64,000 nucleotides of DNA from Plasmopara viticola (taxonomy: Eukaryota > Oomycota > Peronosporomycetes > Peronosporales > Peronosporaceae): the NCBI GenBank assembly GCA_001695595.3, contig MBPM02000030.1, positions 558,001 to 622,000 on the forward strand, read 5' to 3'. The position numbers were made by a program, and so were the translations under genes. Of this stretch, positions 63,451-64,000 are shown piece after piece (position 1 is the first letter of the stretch; each line of letters begins with the position of its first letter). The notes below the pieces were generated by a model. It was not told the DNA's origin and did not search any database. It saw only the letters and a program-made list of their open reading frames with translations.

Positions 63451-64000
63451 GTCAAAAGGGTTCTTCTACACTAAGTTGTGATCCTATCGCGTCTCTGCAT
63501 CTTCAGATCAGTAGCCAGGACGCATTCGTGGCCGTGAAGCATATTATCGCTTAAAAAGGTAAGCTGCAACTCTACTGCGTCCGTTCAATTGTAGATAAAT
63601 AGACAGGACGGATCTGTGGTCGCACAGGATCATAGCGTGTCGAAAGAATGATTTTTACCGAAGAGTTGGCTCTAACGCGACCGTGTATATTTAGACCGAT
63701 AGGCAGGACGCACCATCGACCGTACAGCATCTTAGCGCTGTTAAAGGGCAATCAAATGCTTCAATGTGGCTATACTTTTGTCCGGACATGTAGCCAAAAC
63801 GAATCTGTGGTCGTACACCAACTCAGCGCGTCGAAAGGAAGAACTTAATCTTTCTTGTGGCTCTGATGCAACCATGCTTATTTGAATAGACTGACAGAAT
63901 GTATCTGTGACCGTACATAATATTCACGTTGTTAAAGAGTGACCAAATGCTTTAATTGTGGCTCCATTTTTGTCAGTGCATGTCTTGAAAGATTGACAGG

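Larger units (their letters stand above)
2118..64000. repeat. 62-kb satellite array of diverged ~97-bp monomers
   Basis: From CACCTTAACGCTTTTAAAAG near 2118 to the last base, the sequence is a head-to-tail array of ~97-bp units. A typical unit runs GTGGCTCTATTGCGTCCGTG, CATGTCTAGATAGATAGA, CAGGACGGATCTGTGGTCGT, ACAGCATCTTAGCGCTTTAA, then a variable GTGATCA-like tail. The most constant part is the CAGGACGG...GTAC...AGCGC segment; the region after AGCGC varies most. Monomers are organised into different higher-order repeats along the array. All are in one orientation except two inverted blocks. No transposon insertion or non-satellite spacer was recognised in about 62 kb. The right boundary is beyond the window. 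Confidence 0.97.
25069..64000 (+). repeat. 680-bp seven-monomer HOR, homogeneous younger zone
   Basis: About 57 head-to-tail HOR copies, mostly 674-681 bp long, anchored by CTATCGCGTCTCTGCATGTT (monomer A). Monomer order A-B-C-D-E-F-G is kept throughout. Copies are mosaics of a few variant sets, for example E with GGATGCATCTGGGACC or GAATGTATCTGTGACC, D/E joined by CTTTCTTGTGG or CTTTTTTTTGG, and F with GAGCGGCAGG or GAGCGACAGG. Coding-length frames recur every ~680 bp on both strands simply because the HOR happens to lack stops there. The array continues past 64000. Confidence 0.93.

Noticed and set aside
2131..63848. Many 60-140 codon open frames on both strands, for example a family of ~66-residue frames reading ...TRPCIFRPIGRTHLRPYSIL... 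every 680 bp
   Set aside because: They recur exactly at the HOR period on both strands, span monomer boundaries, break wherever the HOR has an indel, and resemble no protein family. They are translations of satellite DNA. A test of synonymous against non-synonymous change across copies could overturn this.
2118..64000. CRISPR-like regular spacing
   Set aside because: The units are contiguous ~97-bp diverged monomers without unique spacers, and the context is eukaryotic.
2118..64000. Ribosomal spacer (IGS) repeats or a 5S cluster
   Set aside because: No rRNA-like sequence was recognised on either strand, and the flank is protein-coding.
2118..64000. Telomere or subtelomere repeats
   Set aside because: No TTAGGG-type tracts were seen. 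A subtelomeric location cannot be excluded but has no support in the sequence.

Overview
This is a eukaryotic window. The left 2.1 kb carries gene material and the remaining ~62 kb is one uninterrupted satellite DNA array that runs off the right edge. The evidence for a eukaryote is a protein-coding gene with three short GT-AG introns (62, 56 and 76 bp), a eukaryotic clamp-loader (RFC3) remnant, and a hierarchical satellite. Compact introns plus an Inr/FPR-like start-site motif hint at an oomycete or another stramenopile, but this is inference at modest confidence.

Left flank. Positions 1-624 hold the C-terminal part of a replication factor C subunit 3 (RFC3/RFC38) homologue. It has in-frame stops at 529-531 and 541-543 inside well-conserved sequence, so it reads as a pseudogene. 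Positions 714-1816 hold a four-exon gene that can be spliced by eye into an intact 302-residue protein of the COG2112 type (predicted atypical Ser/Thr kinase). From 1817 to about 2117 there is only a possible broken coding remnant.

Satellite array, about 2118-64000. The unit is a diverged ~97-bp monomer. (i) 2118-5400: divergent monomers with a 577-bp six-monomer higher-order repeat (HOR) present three times. (ii) 5401-11820: four blocks of a ~2.19-kb HOR, three of them shortened by different amounts. (iii) 11821-13754: poorly ordered monomers. (iv) 13755-25068: an older form of a seven-monomer, ~680-bp HOR (types A to G here), containing two copies of an inverted HOR inside a 2.84-kb-spaced segmental duplication, local amplification of F-type monomers and other patchy duplications. 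(v) 25069-64000: about 57 more homogeneous copies of the 680-bp HOR, with a recurring 452-bp deletion derivative at seven sites and recent tandem duplications of 452, 680/681 and 1,799 bp.

The layout, with disordered monomers at the gene-facing edge and homogenised HORs inside, resembles the edge of a centromeric or pericentromeric satellite. No transposon, tRNA, rRNA, CRISPR array or credible protein gene was seen within the array. The many 60-140 codon open frames there are repeat translations that recur at the HOR period on both strands.
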